A stretch of 10,352 nt of DNA from Actinomycetota bacterium (GTDB lineage Bacteria; Actinomycetota; Thermoleophilia; Solirubrobacterales; Solirubrobacteraceae): contig SYBY01000162.1 in assembly GCA_005788585.1 (NCBI GenBank), positions 1 through 10,352 of the forward strand, given 5' to 3'. How positions within the stretch are numbered: the first letter of the stretch is position 1; every line of letters starts with the position of its first letter. The notes below the pieces were generated by a model. The model ran no database searches. It saw only the letters and a program-made list of their open reading frames with translations, and had not been told where the DNA came from. A program made the translations under genes and the position numbers. Shown piece after piece: positions 1 through 5,659 of the stretch.

Positions 1-1
1 C

Positions 2-649
2 GCCGACTTCTACCTGACGTTCGCGGTGACCGATCGCGAGGCCGGCAAGGTCTCCGCGTTCATCGTCGAGAAGGACCGCCCCGGCTTCTCCATCGGCAAG
101 CTCGAGAAGAAGCTCGGCATCAAGGGCTCGCCCACCGGCTCCCCGGTCTACGAGGACGTCCGCGTGCCGCACGCCAACCTCGTCGGCGAGGAGGGTCGCG
201 GCATGGCTGTCGCGCTGAAGACCCTCTCGTACACGCGCCTCGGCGCGGCCGCGCAGGCCGTCGGTATCGCCCAGGGCGCCACCGACTACGCCGCGAAGTA
301 CGCCGGCGAGCGCATCCAGTTCGGCAAGCCGATCAACCGCCACCAGGGCATCGCGTTCAAGCTCGCCGACATGCAGGCACGCACCGCGGCCGCCCGCGCG
401 ATCACCTACGAGGCGTGCGCGAAGGCCGACCGCGGCGACGCCGACTACCAGGTGCACGGCTCGATGGCCAAGCTCATCGCGTCGGACACCGCGATGGCCG
501 TGACGGTCGAGGCGATCCAGGTCCTGGGCGGCTACGGCTACGTGACCGAGTACCCGGTCGAGCGGATGATGCGCGACGCGAAGATCACCCAGATCTACGA
601 GGGCACCAGCGAGGTGCAGCGCATGATCATCTCGCGGTCCATGGGCTGA
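2..649 (+). CDS. acyl-CoA dehydrogenase, C-terminal part (5' end outside window)
   Basis: Flavoprotein that oxidises an acyl-CoA thioester to the trans-2-enoyl-CoA in beta-oxidation or branched-chain amino acid breakdown, passing electrons to ETF; cytoplasmic. The reading frame is open from base 2, and the first 215 visible residues are about the last 55% of a usual ~385-residue enzyme. Visible family marks are the middle beta-domain (VSAFIVEKD, then the KLGIKGSPT stretch), the arginine/FAD segment ERIQFGKPI near base 310, and the signature QIYEGTSEVQR, whose Glu (codon 599-601) is at the catalytic-base position of short/medium-chain acyl-CoA dehydrogenases. The chain ends normally after this motif with SRSMG, so the 3' end is intact. 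The exact substrate cannot be told from this half; a short-chain or branched-chain type is most likely. A GTG at base 26 is internal and not the start. A strong hairpin follows 10 bases after the stop. Confidence 0.95.
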   Translation, partial: ADFYLTFAVTDREAGKVSAFIVEKDRPGFSIGKLEKKLGIKGSPTGSPVYEDVRVPHANLVGEEGRGMAVALKTLSYTRLGAAAQAVGIAQGATDYAAKYAGERIQFGKPINRHQGIAFKLADMQARTAAARAITYEACAKADRGDADYQVHGSMAKLIASDTAMAVTVEAIQVLGGYGYVTEYPVERMMRDAKITQIYEGTSEVQRMIISRSMG

Positions 650-659
650 GATCCGCGCT

Positions 660-688
660 TGGGGCGTGCCCGCCGCGGGTACGCCTCA
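660..688 (+). terminator. strong GC hairpin after acyl-CoA dehydrogenase, possible terminator
   Basis: Bases 660-672 pair with 676-688 over 13 positions (11 Watson-Crick, two G-U) around the 3-base loop CCG. It begins 10 bases after the dehydrogenase stop. No T-tract follows, as is common for high-GC actinobacterial terminators. It ends only 3 bases before the ATG at 692, so it could also mask the start of the next gene in a read-through transcript. Confidence 0.55.
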
Positions 689-691
689 TCT

Positions 692-883
692 ATGACTATC
701 GGCGGAGCATTGTTCCTCATCGCGGTGGGCGCCATCCTGCGCTATGCCGTGAGCGACACCGTGGACGCGATCGACCTCAGCATGGTCGGCGTGATCCTCA
801 TGGTCGTCGGCGTCGTCGGCCTGGTGCTGGGCCTCTTCCTCGAGGCCAACCGGCGTCGCGGGCGCAGCGACCCGGTGCTGTAG
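692..883 (+). CDS. small two-helix membrane protein, DUF6458-like
   Basis: A 63-residue protein that begins MTIGGALFLIAVGAILRYAV. This opening and the overall plan match, from memory, the actinobacterial DUF6458 family of unknown function. Helix 1 covers about residues 3-18 and helix 2 about 28-52, separated by a short acidic loop (SDTVDAIDLS). A basic tail, EANRRRGRS, is expected on the cytoplasmic side. The ATG at 692 was chosen because the family begins at MTIGG; an upstream in-frame ATG at 659 would add an untypical Arg-rich stretch and lie within the hairpin. No convincing Shine-Dalgarno is visible. It ends 10 bases before the tail of the MocR-type regulator on the other strand. No function is known; a structural or stress role in the membrane would be speculation. 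Confidence 0.8.
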   Translation: MTIGGALFLIAVGAILRYAVSDTVDAIDLSMVGVILMVVGVVGLVLGLFLEANRRRGRSDPVL

Positions 884-893
884 CCGTTCGCCG

Positions 894-2360
894 TCACCTG
901 CCGGACATCGCGGCGGCGAGCTCGGCGACCGCCCGGCGCGCCGCGGCCTCCGGCAGCGCGCCGTAGCCCACGATCAGGCCGGTCGGGTCGTCCTCCGCCG
1001 GCTCCCCGCGGAACGAGCCCAGGCCCCACACCGCGATCCCGCGCCGGCCGGCTTCCACACACGCGGCCGCCTCGTCGAGCCCGTCGATCAGCAGGGTGAA
1101 GCTCAGGCCTGCGGCGATCCCCACCACCCGCGCGCTCGGCAGCTCCTCGGCAATGGCGGTCAGCAGCGCCTCGCGCCGCCCGCGGTACACCGGGCGCATC
1201 CGGCGCAGGTGCCGGTCGAGTTCGCCCCGGTCGATGAAGTCCGCGAGCGTGAGCTGATCGAGCATCGGCGTCCCGCCCGCCGCAGTCACCCGTAGCCCCA
1301 CGTCGAGGACGAGGTCGCCCGGCAGCGCCGCCCAGCCCATCCGCAGCGCGGGCGCGAGCATCTTGCTCACCGACCCGAGGTAGACGACGCGCTCGGGGTC
1401 GAGGCCCTGCAGCGCGCCGACCGGCTCGCGGTCGTAGCGGTACTCCCCGTCGTAGTCGTCCTCGATGACGAGCGCGTCCCGCTCGCGGGCCCAGGCCAAC
1501 AGCGCCGTCCGGCGCTCCGGAGCCAGGACGGCGCCGAGTGGGTACTGGTGCGCGGGGGCGACGAGCACGGCCTGCGCGTCGGACGCCGCCAGCGCATCGA
1601 CGTCGATCCCGTCCTCGTCGACGGGCATCGACAGCACCTCGAGCCCGGCGCGCGCGAGCAGCAGCCGGTGGACCGTGAAGCCGGGGTCCTCGATCGCGAT
1701 CCGCCGCACCCCGCGCGAGCGCAGCGCCCCGCCGATCGCCGACACCGCGCCCGTGATGCCGCCGGTGATGACCATGCGGTCGGCGTTCGTGGCCACCCCG
1801 CGGCTGCGGCCCGCGTAGGCGGCGAGGACGACGCGCAGCTCGGCGGCCCCGCGTGGCTCGACGTGGTTGCCGAGCATCGCGTCGGGCGCCTTGCGCAGCA
1901 CCGTCCGCACCGAAGACGCCCAGGCGGCGCGCGGAAAGGCGCCGAGGTCGGGCGCCCACGGACGGAGGTCGTACGTCGGGGTCGCGCTGCCGATCCAGCT
2001 GCGCCGGGCGTGTGCGACTGCGGCCGCGGCGTCGGCGTCGGCCGACCCCAGCCGCGCCGGCGGCGCGACATCCGCCGCACCGGCCGCCGTGACCGCCGCC
2101 ACCCGGGTGGGCGCGCCCTGGCGGGCGACGAGGTACCCCTCGGCCACGAGCTGCGCGTAGGCCTCGACGACGACGCCCCGCGAGAGGCCCAGCTCGCCCG
2201 CCAGCGCCCGGGTCGACGGGAGCTTGGTGCCGGCGTGCAGGCGCCCTTCGCGAATCGCGTCGCGCAGCGCCCGCTCGAGCTGTGCGCGCAGCGGTTCGGG
2301 TGCGTCACGATCGATGCCCACGAGCAGGTCGGGCGCGAACTGGTCCTGAACCGAAGCCAC
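894..2360 (-). CDS. MocR/PdxR-type transcriptional regulator (GntR winged helix + aminotransferase-like domain)
   Basis: A 488-residue PLP-binding regulator. The N-terminal GntR winged helix (about residues 18-88; LPSTRALAGELGLSRGVVVE) binds DNA. The rest is a fold-type I aminotransferase domain used as a ligand sensor, with HQYPLG (271-276), the DDYD motif (301-304) and the PLP-lysine segment LGSVSKML (Lys333). The length is normal for the family. MocR members control vitamin B6 synthesis (PdxR), GABA use (GabR), taurine use (TauR) or unrelated neighbours; no pyridoxal synthase gene is visible here, so the effector is unknown. The GTG at 2360 is supported by a TAAGGT hexamer exactly 7 bases upstream; an internal GTG at 2321 (Val14) is possible but would sit close to the winged helix. 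It is divergent, with a 46-base gap, from the membrane protein/AhpD-like operon, its most likely target besides itself. Confidence 0.93.
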   Translation of the reverse strand: MASVQDQFAPDLLVGIDRDAPEPLRAQLERALRDAIREGRLHAGTKLPSTRALAGELGLSRGVVVEAYAQLVAEGYLVARQGAPTRVAAVTAAGAADVAPPARLGSADADAAAAVAHARRSWIGSATPTYDLRPWAPDLGAFPRAAWASSVRTVLRKAPDAMLGNHVEPRGAAELRVVLAAYAGRSRGVATNADRMVITGGITGAVSAIGGALRSRGVRRIAIEDPGFTVHRLLLARAGLEVLSMPVDEDGIDVDALAASDAQAVLVAPAHQYPLGAVLAPERRTALLAWARERDALVIEDDYDGEYRYDREPVGALQGLDPERVVYLGSVSKMLAPALRMGWAALPGDLVLDVGLRVTAAGGTPMLDQLTLADFIDRGELDRHLRRMRPVYRGRREALLTAIAEELPSARVVGIAAGLSFTLLIDGLDEAAACVEAGRRGIAVWGLGSFRGEPAEDDPTGLIVGYGALPEAAARRAVAELAAAMSGR

Positions 2361-2388
2361 GAACTGGACCTTACCGACGGACCACTGG
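2336..2388. promoter_or_regulatory. repeat cluster, candidate MocR operator between divergent genes
   Basis: CGAACTGGTCC (2336-2346) and CGAACTGGACC (2360-2370) are direct repeats that differ at one base and are 24 bases apart. A related element, GGACCACTGG (2379-2388), follows. MocR/GabR proteins typically bind two direct repeats, sometimes with a further, differently oriented element. The cluster covers the start of the regulator gene and both divergent core promoters. Confidence 0.45.
2368..2373 (-). promoter_or_regulatory. -10 element of the MocR-type gene (leaderless type)
   Basis: TAAGGT on the minus strand lies exactly 7 bases before the GTG start, so transcription should begin at or next to the start codon. 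There is no recognisable -35 at 15-18 bases. The hexamer overlaps a candidate operator repeat, which allows autoregulation. Confidence 0.45.
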
Positions 2389-2399
2389 CGATCTACGGT
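2371..2399 (+). promoter_or_regulatory. promoter of the membrane protein/AhpD-like operon (leaderless type)
   Basis: The -10 TACGGT (2394-2399) is 7 bases before the ATG at 2407. A weak -35, TTACCG (2371-2376), is 17 bases upstream. This promoter lies back-to-back over the divergent MocR promoter, so binding of RNA polymerase to one should exclude the other. Confidence 0.45.
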
Positions 2400-2406
2400 T
2401 GCAGGT

Positions 2407-2892
2407 ATGAGCGAGCAGTCCCTCTCCCACCCCGGCCGGTTTCGCGCCGGGCTCCTCGCCCTCGCGGCCGTCCCCGCGATCCAGGCGCTGTGGATGCTGC
2501 TCGCCCCGCGCGGCTTCTACGACGACTTCCCCGGCCTCGGCCGCTCCTGGCTGCCGCCCGTCGGCGTGTACGACGAGCACCTCGCCCGCGACGTCGGCGC
2601 CGCGCAGCTCGGCATGGCCGTCGTCCTCATCGCCGCCGCGGTCCTGCTCGAACGCCGCATCGTGCAGGCCGCGCTGCTCGCGTTCCTCGCCGCCAGCCTG
2701 CCCCACTTCGCCTACCACCTGACCACCACCGGCAGCTACGCGACGGTCGACAACGTCCTGTCGCTCGGCGGCTTCGTCGCCCAGGTCGCCCTCGCGGCCT
2801 GGCTGCTGTCCCAGACCCGAACCACCCGGAGCGTCCCATGGCCCGCATCGAACCCGTCCCCGTCACCACGCGCCGCCCGCTCACGCGGCTGA
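2407..2892 (+). CDS. four-helix integral membrane protein, unknown function
   Basis: A 161-residue protein with four predicted helices at about residues 13-33, 62-81, 86-102 and 116-135. Between helices 1 and 2 it has a conserved-looking loop (FYDDFPGLGRSWLPPVG, then YDEHLARDVG), and PHFAYHL begins at residue 99. I recall actinobacterial membrane proteins with the same FPGLGR...YNEHLVRDVG and PHxxYH pattern, but no assigned function. The His/Asp/Glu positions near the membrane surface could bind a metal or quinone; this is speculation. The start is supported by a leaderless-type -10 at 2394-2399. The last ~18 residues (Pro/Ser/Arg-rich) are encoded inside the next gene in another frame and look unconserved. 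It probably forms an operon with the AhpD-like gene, under control of the divergent MocR regulator. Confidence 0.85.
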   Translation: MSEQSLSHPGRFRAGLLALAAVPAIQALWMLLAPRGFYDDFPGLGRSWLPPVGVYDEHLARDVGAAQLGMAVVLIAAAVLLERRIVQAALLAFLAASLPHFAYHLTTTGSYATVDNVLSLGGFVAQVALAAWLLSQTRTTRSVPWPASNPSPSPRAARSRG

Positions 2893-3446
2893 CCTTCGCG
2901 ATGGCCCGCCGGCGGTTCGCCGGCAAGGTGCCCGAGCCCATGCGCGTCGCCGCGCGCCATCCGCAGATCTACCGCAGCTACCTCGGCATGGAGATGGGGC
3001 TCGACAAGGCCTCGAAGGTCGAGTTCCGCCTCAAGGAGCTGGCGTCCGTCAAGGCCGCGGCGATGACGGGCTGCGAGTTCTGCATCGACATCGGGTCGTG
3101 GATCGGCCGCGAGCACGGTGTCACCGAGCAGCAGCTGCTCGACCTGCCGCGGTACCGCGAGAGCCCGCATTTCGACGACCTCGAGCGACTCGTGCTCGAC
3201 CTCGCCGTCGGCATGACCCGCACGCCCGTCGAGGTCCCCGAGCAGCTCATCGAGGACCTGCGCGAGCACCTCACCGACGAGCAGGTCGTCGAGCTGTGCG
3301 GCGCGATCGCCGTCGAGCAGTACCGCGCCCGGTTCAACTGGGCGCTGGGGATCGGCTCGGAGGGCTACAGCGAGGGCGCGGTCTGCGCGCGCCCGGAGAC
3401 GGCGCCGCTCAACGGGTCGCCAGCTCCAGCTCCCATCGCGCCCTGA
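2838..3446 (+). CDS. carboxymuconolactone decarboxylase / AhpD-like family protein
   Basis: A 202-residue helical protein of the CMD/AhpD fold. The core is KELASVKAAAMTGCEFC, with the redox motif Cys79-x-x-Cys82 and Glu67 twelve residues before Cys79, the same spacing as Glu118/Cys130 of mycobacterial AhpD. The His that follows the CxxC by four residues in AhpD is Gly86 here, so the proton relay is incomplete. The likely role is a thiol peroxidase/disulphide reductase or unknown CMD function rather than a true decarboxylase, because the family's decarboxylases lack this CxxC. The ATG at 2838 was chosen for its Shine-Dalgarno CGGAG (2827-2831), 6 bases upstream, and the natural N-terminus MARIEPVPVT. 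It overlaps the preceding membrane-protein gene by 55 bases and the convergent oxidoreductase gene by 38 bases. Confidence 0.88.
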   Translation: MARIEPVPVTTRRPLTRLTFAMARRRFAGKVPEPMRVAARHPQIYRSYLGMEMGLDKASKVEFRLKELASVKAAAMTGCEFCIDIGSWIGREHGVTEQQLLDLPRYRESPHFDDLERLVLDLAVGMTRTPVEVPEQLIEDLREHLTDEQVVELCGAIAVEQYRARFNWALGIGSEGYSEGAVCARPETAPLNGSPAPAPIAP

Positions 3447-4746
3447 GCTCGGCCTGCTGCGCGGGCAGCACGCCGTCGATCCACTCGAGGGTGCGCAGCC
3501 AGCGCAGCGCGCTCTCGTAGTCGCCCCACAACGCGTCAGCCTCGGCGAACTCCACGGCGAGGCGGCGCATCTCCTCGCGCTCCTTGCCCGCGTGCCGCAC
3601 CGGGTGACGGTCCTCGAGCTCGCGCGCGGAGGGGTCCAGCTCGTGGCGGTCGGCGAGGTACGGCGCGAGGTACCGGCCCGCGAGCTTCGTCGGCGGCCAC
3701 CACAGCGGGGAGAACGCCGTCTCGCTGGCGACGCCGTCCCCGCGCAGGTAGGCGGAGGTCACGCCGGTGAGCAGCATGCCGCGCAGCACCGGCTGGAAGG
3801 GCAGCGGCTCGACCGGCGCGCCCAAGCGACCCGCGATGACGGAGGCCGCCGTGTCGGCTTCCTGCGCGGCGAGCCCACCCTGCTTGATGGGGAACGTCGT
3901 CGCGTCCCCGACGGCCCAGATGCCCTCGGCGCCGTGGACGGTCATCAGGTCGTCGACGGGGATGAAGCCGTCGTCGTCGGCCGGGAGCCCGGGGAGCGGG
4001 TTGCCCGTCAGCTCGGCCATGGTGATGACGGCGTCGGCGCGCACGGCACGGCTTCCGGCCAGCGTGACCATGGCGTGGTCATAGCCCGTGACCTGGGTGT
4101 CGAGGAACCGCACGCCGCGGTCGCCGAGCATGTCGCGCACGGTGCGCGAGGCGCTCGGGCCGAACTCGCCGAGCGGTTGGTCGGCTGCGGTGGCGAGCGA
4201 CAGGCGGATGTCCGACAACCCCTCGTCGGCGATCCACGCGGCGGTGAGGAGGGCCAGCTCGTAGAGCGGCAGCGTCCAGCTCGCACCTGGGGGTGAGGCG
4301 AAGAGGAGTTCCTCGACGTCGCCGGCGCGCACCCCGTCGAGGACCCCGCGGACCGCCTCGACGTCCGGCCTGCCGGCGAACGTCACCGCCCCGTCGAGCC
4401 ACGCGCGCGGGGTCGCGCCGATCGCGACGACGAGCGCGTCGTAGGAGACCTCCTCGCCGCTGCGCAGGACGACGATGCGGTCCTCGGCACGGACCGAGGC
4501 GACGGCATCGTCGATGCGGCGCACGTCGTGGCTGTGGTGGAGATCCTCCAGGTCCAGTTCGGCGTAGGGCGTCCCGCCGAAGGGCTCGGTGACCGCCATC
4601 GGCCGGTAGACGAACGTGCCGTTCGGGCTGATGAGGTCGATCGTGGGGGTGGGCCCGGCGAGCGCTCGTACCGCGAGCGCGGCCTCCACGGCACCGACGC
4701 CGCCGCCTGCGATGACCACCCGGGGCTGGTGCGCGTGCTGCTCCAT
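3409..4746 (-). CDS. FAD-dependent oxidoreductase (NDH-2/sulfide:quinone reductase-like fold, no cysteine)
   Basis: A 445-residue protein of the two-dinucleotide-binding-domain flavoprotein superfamily. The N-terminal FAD site is VVIAGGGVGAVEAALAVRAL (from about residue 10), with Ala in place of the third Gly, as in many actinobacterial SQR-like proteins. YDALVVAIGATPR (102-114) and the second FAD motif IWAVGDATTFPIKQGG (276-291) follow. The early segment LISPNGTFVYRPM resembles sulfide:quinone reductases and type II NADH dehydrogenases. The whole protein contains no Cys, so the disulphide chemistry of SQR is impossible; an NDH-2-like, ferredoxin-reductase-like or quinone-reducing role fits better. 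Residues ~375-445 form a charged helical C-terminal extension. ATG 4746 (MEQHAHQPRVVIAGGG) was preferred to an in-frame upstream start at 4797 because it starts just before the FAD fold. It is divergent from the FadR-like gene, with a 169-base gap. Confidence 0.88.
   Translation of the reverse strand: MEQHAHQPRVVIAGGGVGAVEAALAVRALAGPTPTIDLISPNGTFVYRPMAVTEPFGGTPYAELDLEDLHHSHDVRRIDDAVASVRAEDRIVVLRSGEEVSYDALVVAIGATPRAWLDGAVTFAGRPDVEAVRGVLDGVRAGDVEELLFASPPGASWTLPLYELALLTAAWIADEGLSDIRLSLATAADQPLGEFGPSASRTVRDMLGDRGVRFLDTQVTGYDHAMVTLAGSRAVRADAVITMAELTGNPLPGLPADDDGFIPVDDLMTVHGAEGIWAVGDATTFPIKQGGLAAQEADTAASVIAGRLGAPVEPLPFQPVLRGMLLTGVTSAYLRGDGVASETAFSPLWWPPTKLAGRYLAPYLADRHELDPSARELEDRHPVRHAGKEREEMRRLAVEFAEADALWGDYESALRWLRTLEWIDGVLPAQQAELRARWELELATR
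3455..3470 (+). terminator. small hairpin after the AhpD-like gene, weak terminator candidate
   Basis: TGCTGC (3455-3460) pairs with GCAGCA (3465-3470) around the loop GCGG, starting 9 bases after the stop. It lies inside the 3' coding end of the convergent oxidoreductase. It has a six-base stem and no T-tract. Confidence 0.25.
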
Positions 4747-4752
4747 AGAGGG

Positions 4753-4781
4753 AGTGTGCGCCCGGTGCACGGATGCGCCAA
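4753..4781 (-). promoter_or_regulatory. candidate promoter of the FAD oxidoreductase gene
   Basis: On the minus strand, -35 TTGGCG (4776-4781), a 17-base spacer and -10-like CACACT (4753-4758) end 6 bases before the ATG at 4746. No Shine-Dalgarno is visible, so a leaderless or near-leaderless transcript is predicted. Confidence 0.4.
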
Positions 4782-4837
4782 CGGGGCGGACCCTCAAACG
4801 CCTCCCGGAGGACTACGGATCGTGGCAGGCTGCGCCG

Positions 4838-4866
4838 TGGACGGCCCGCGGGTCGTGCGCTACTGT
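4838..4866 (+). promoter_or_regulatory. candidate promoter of the fadR-like/hydroxylase operon
   Basis: -35 TGGACG (4838-4843, 4 of 6 to TTGACA), a 17-base spacer and -10 TACTGT (4861-4866) predict a start near 4873, which falls in the 10-base palindrome CCATATATGG (4867-4876). The leader would be about 43 bases and would contain the FadR-type operator and a Shine-Dalgarno GAGG (4903-4906). Confidence 0.5.
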
Positions 4867-4877
4867 CCATATATGGC

Positions 4878-4896
4878 CAACTGGTTGGACCAGTTG
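4878..4896. promoter_or_regulatory. perfect FadR-type operator palindrome
   Basis: CAACTGGT (4878-4885), spacer TGG and ACCAGTTG (4889-4896) form a perfect inverted repeat. It contains TGGT-TGG-ACCA, matching the FadR-subfamily consensus TnGTnnnACnA. It is nearly identical to the E. coli FadR operator (AACTGGTC-n-GACCAGTT, recalled from memory). It lies just downstream of the predicted transcription start of the adjacent fadR-like gene, a position suited to repression and autoregulation. Confidence 0.8.
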
Positions 4897-4915
4897 TCGA
4901 CCGAGGTTCTCCACG

Positions 4916-5659
4916 ATGCCCGAGACGCCCGACCCCACCGCCGCCGCGCCGATCGCGCGCCGCCCGCTGCGATCCGACGAGGTCCACGACCGGCTGCGCC
5001 GCGACATCCTCAGCGGCGAGCTACAGCCGGGCGAGGCCGTGCCCTCCGAGCGGGCGCTCAGCGACCGGCTCGGGGTCAACCGCCACGCGGTCCGCGAGGC
5101 GATCAAGCGCCTCCAGCAGGCCGGCCTCGTCGTCGTCAGCCAGGGCGGCGCGACCCGCGTCCTGGACTGGCAGACCTACGGCGGCCTCGACCTCCTCGGC
5201 GACGTCGCCCCGCTGCTCGAGGGCGCGGCGCGCTTCCGCACGCTGCGCAGCGTCGCGGAGATGCGCGCGAGCATCGGCACCGACGCCGCCCGGCTGTGCG
5301 CCCGCGAGGGGGCCGCCGACCTGCGCGCGGGCCTGCCCGCCGTCATCGACGACATGGCCGCCGCCGAGGACTACGAGGAGCAACTGCGCATCTACGAGGT
5401 CCTCTGGATGCGCATCGTCATGGGCAGCGGGAACCTCGCGTATCGCCTGGCGTTCAACAGCCTCGTGGCCGCGCGCCACGGCGCGGGCGTCAGCGGCGAG
5501 GTCTACGCGTCGGAGGTCACGGACGTCGACGCCGCCCGCGCGATCGCCGACGCCATCGCCGGCGGCGACGAGCAGCGCGCCGCGGCCGCCGCCCGTCAGA
5601 TGCTCGACCGGACGATCGCCACCGCCGAATCGCTGCGCGTCCAGTTCGAGGAGCCCTGA
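4916..5659 (+). CDS. FadR-like GntR-family fatty-acid-responsive regulator
   Basis: A 247-residue regulator. The GntR winged helix spans about residues 20-84 (LQPGEAVPSERALSDRLGVN, then RHAVREAIKRL). After it, QGGATRVLDWQTYGGLDLL can be laid on the wing and linker of E. coli FadR ([20 protein letters not shown], recalled), and GSGNLAYRLAFNSL (about 170-183) on its ASGNPIYGLILNGM acyl-CoA-domain segment. The FCD-type metal motif D-x-x-x-H is absent: the equivalent region reads YEVLWMR. Together these make a FadR_C-like, acyl-CoA-sensing domain more likely than a metal-binding FCD domain. ATG 4916 was chosen because of GAGG at 4903-4906 and because the winged helix starts soon after; the frame is open further upstream, but that part crosses the promoter and operator. 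Its TGA overlaps the hydroxylase ATG (TGATG), so the two are translationally coupled. The perfect FadR-type palindrome 20 bases upstream suggests autorepression relieved by acyl-CoA. Confidence 0.88.
   Translation: MPETPDPTAAAPIARRPLRSDEVHDRLRRDILSGELQPGEAVPSERALSDRLGVNRHAVREAIKRLQQAGLVVVSQGGATRVLDWQTYGGLDLLGDVAPLLEGAARFRTLRSVAEMRASIGTDAARLCAREGAADLRAGLPAVIDDMAAAEDYEEQLRIYEVLWMRIVMGSGNLAYRLAFNSLVAARHGAGVSGEVYASEVTDVDAARAIADAIAGGDEQRAAAAARQMLDRTIATAESLRVQFEEP

Noticed and set aside
2336..2370. AACTGGTCC/AACTGGACC near the MocR gene as further FadR sites
   Set aside because: They share the half-site AACTGGT/AACTGG with the FadR palindrome but are direct repeats without the inverted partner; a MocR operator explains them better.
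1548..2837. Long plus-strand open frame leading into the AhpD-like gene, as an N-terminal fusion
   Set aside because: It is antisense to the MocR regulator and out of frame with the membrane protein; the AhpD-like gene has its own Shine-Dalgarno and ATG at 2838.
3409..4746. Naming the flavoprotein a sulfide:quinone reductase
   Set aside because: No cysteine is present, so the required redox cysteines are missing.
4801..4811. CCTCC-C-GGAGG palindrome in the divergent intergenic region
   Set aside because: Only five-base arms in GC-rich DNA; no position or match that points to a regulator.
4616..4915. Upstream extension of the FadR-like protein (100 extra codons)
   Set aside because: It would cross the promoter and operator and run antisense into the oxidoreductase gene; the Shine-Dalgarno and family start support 4916.
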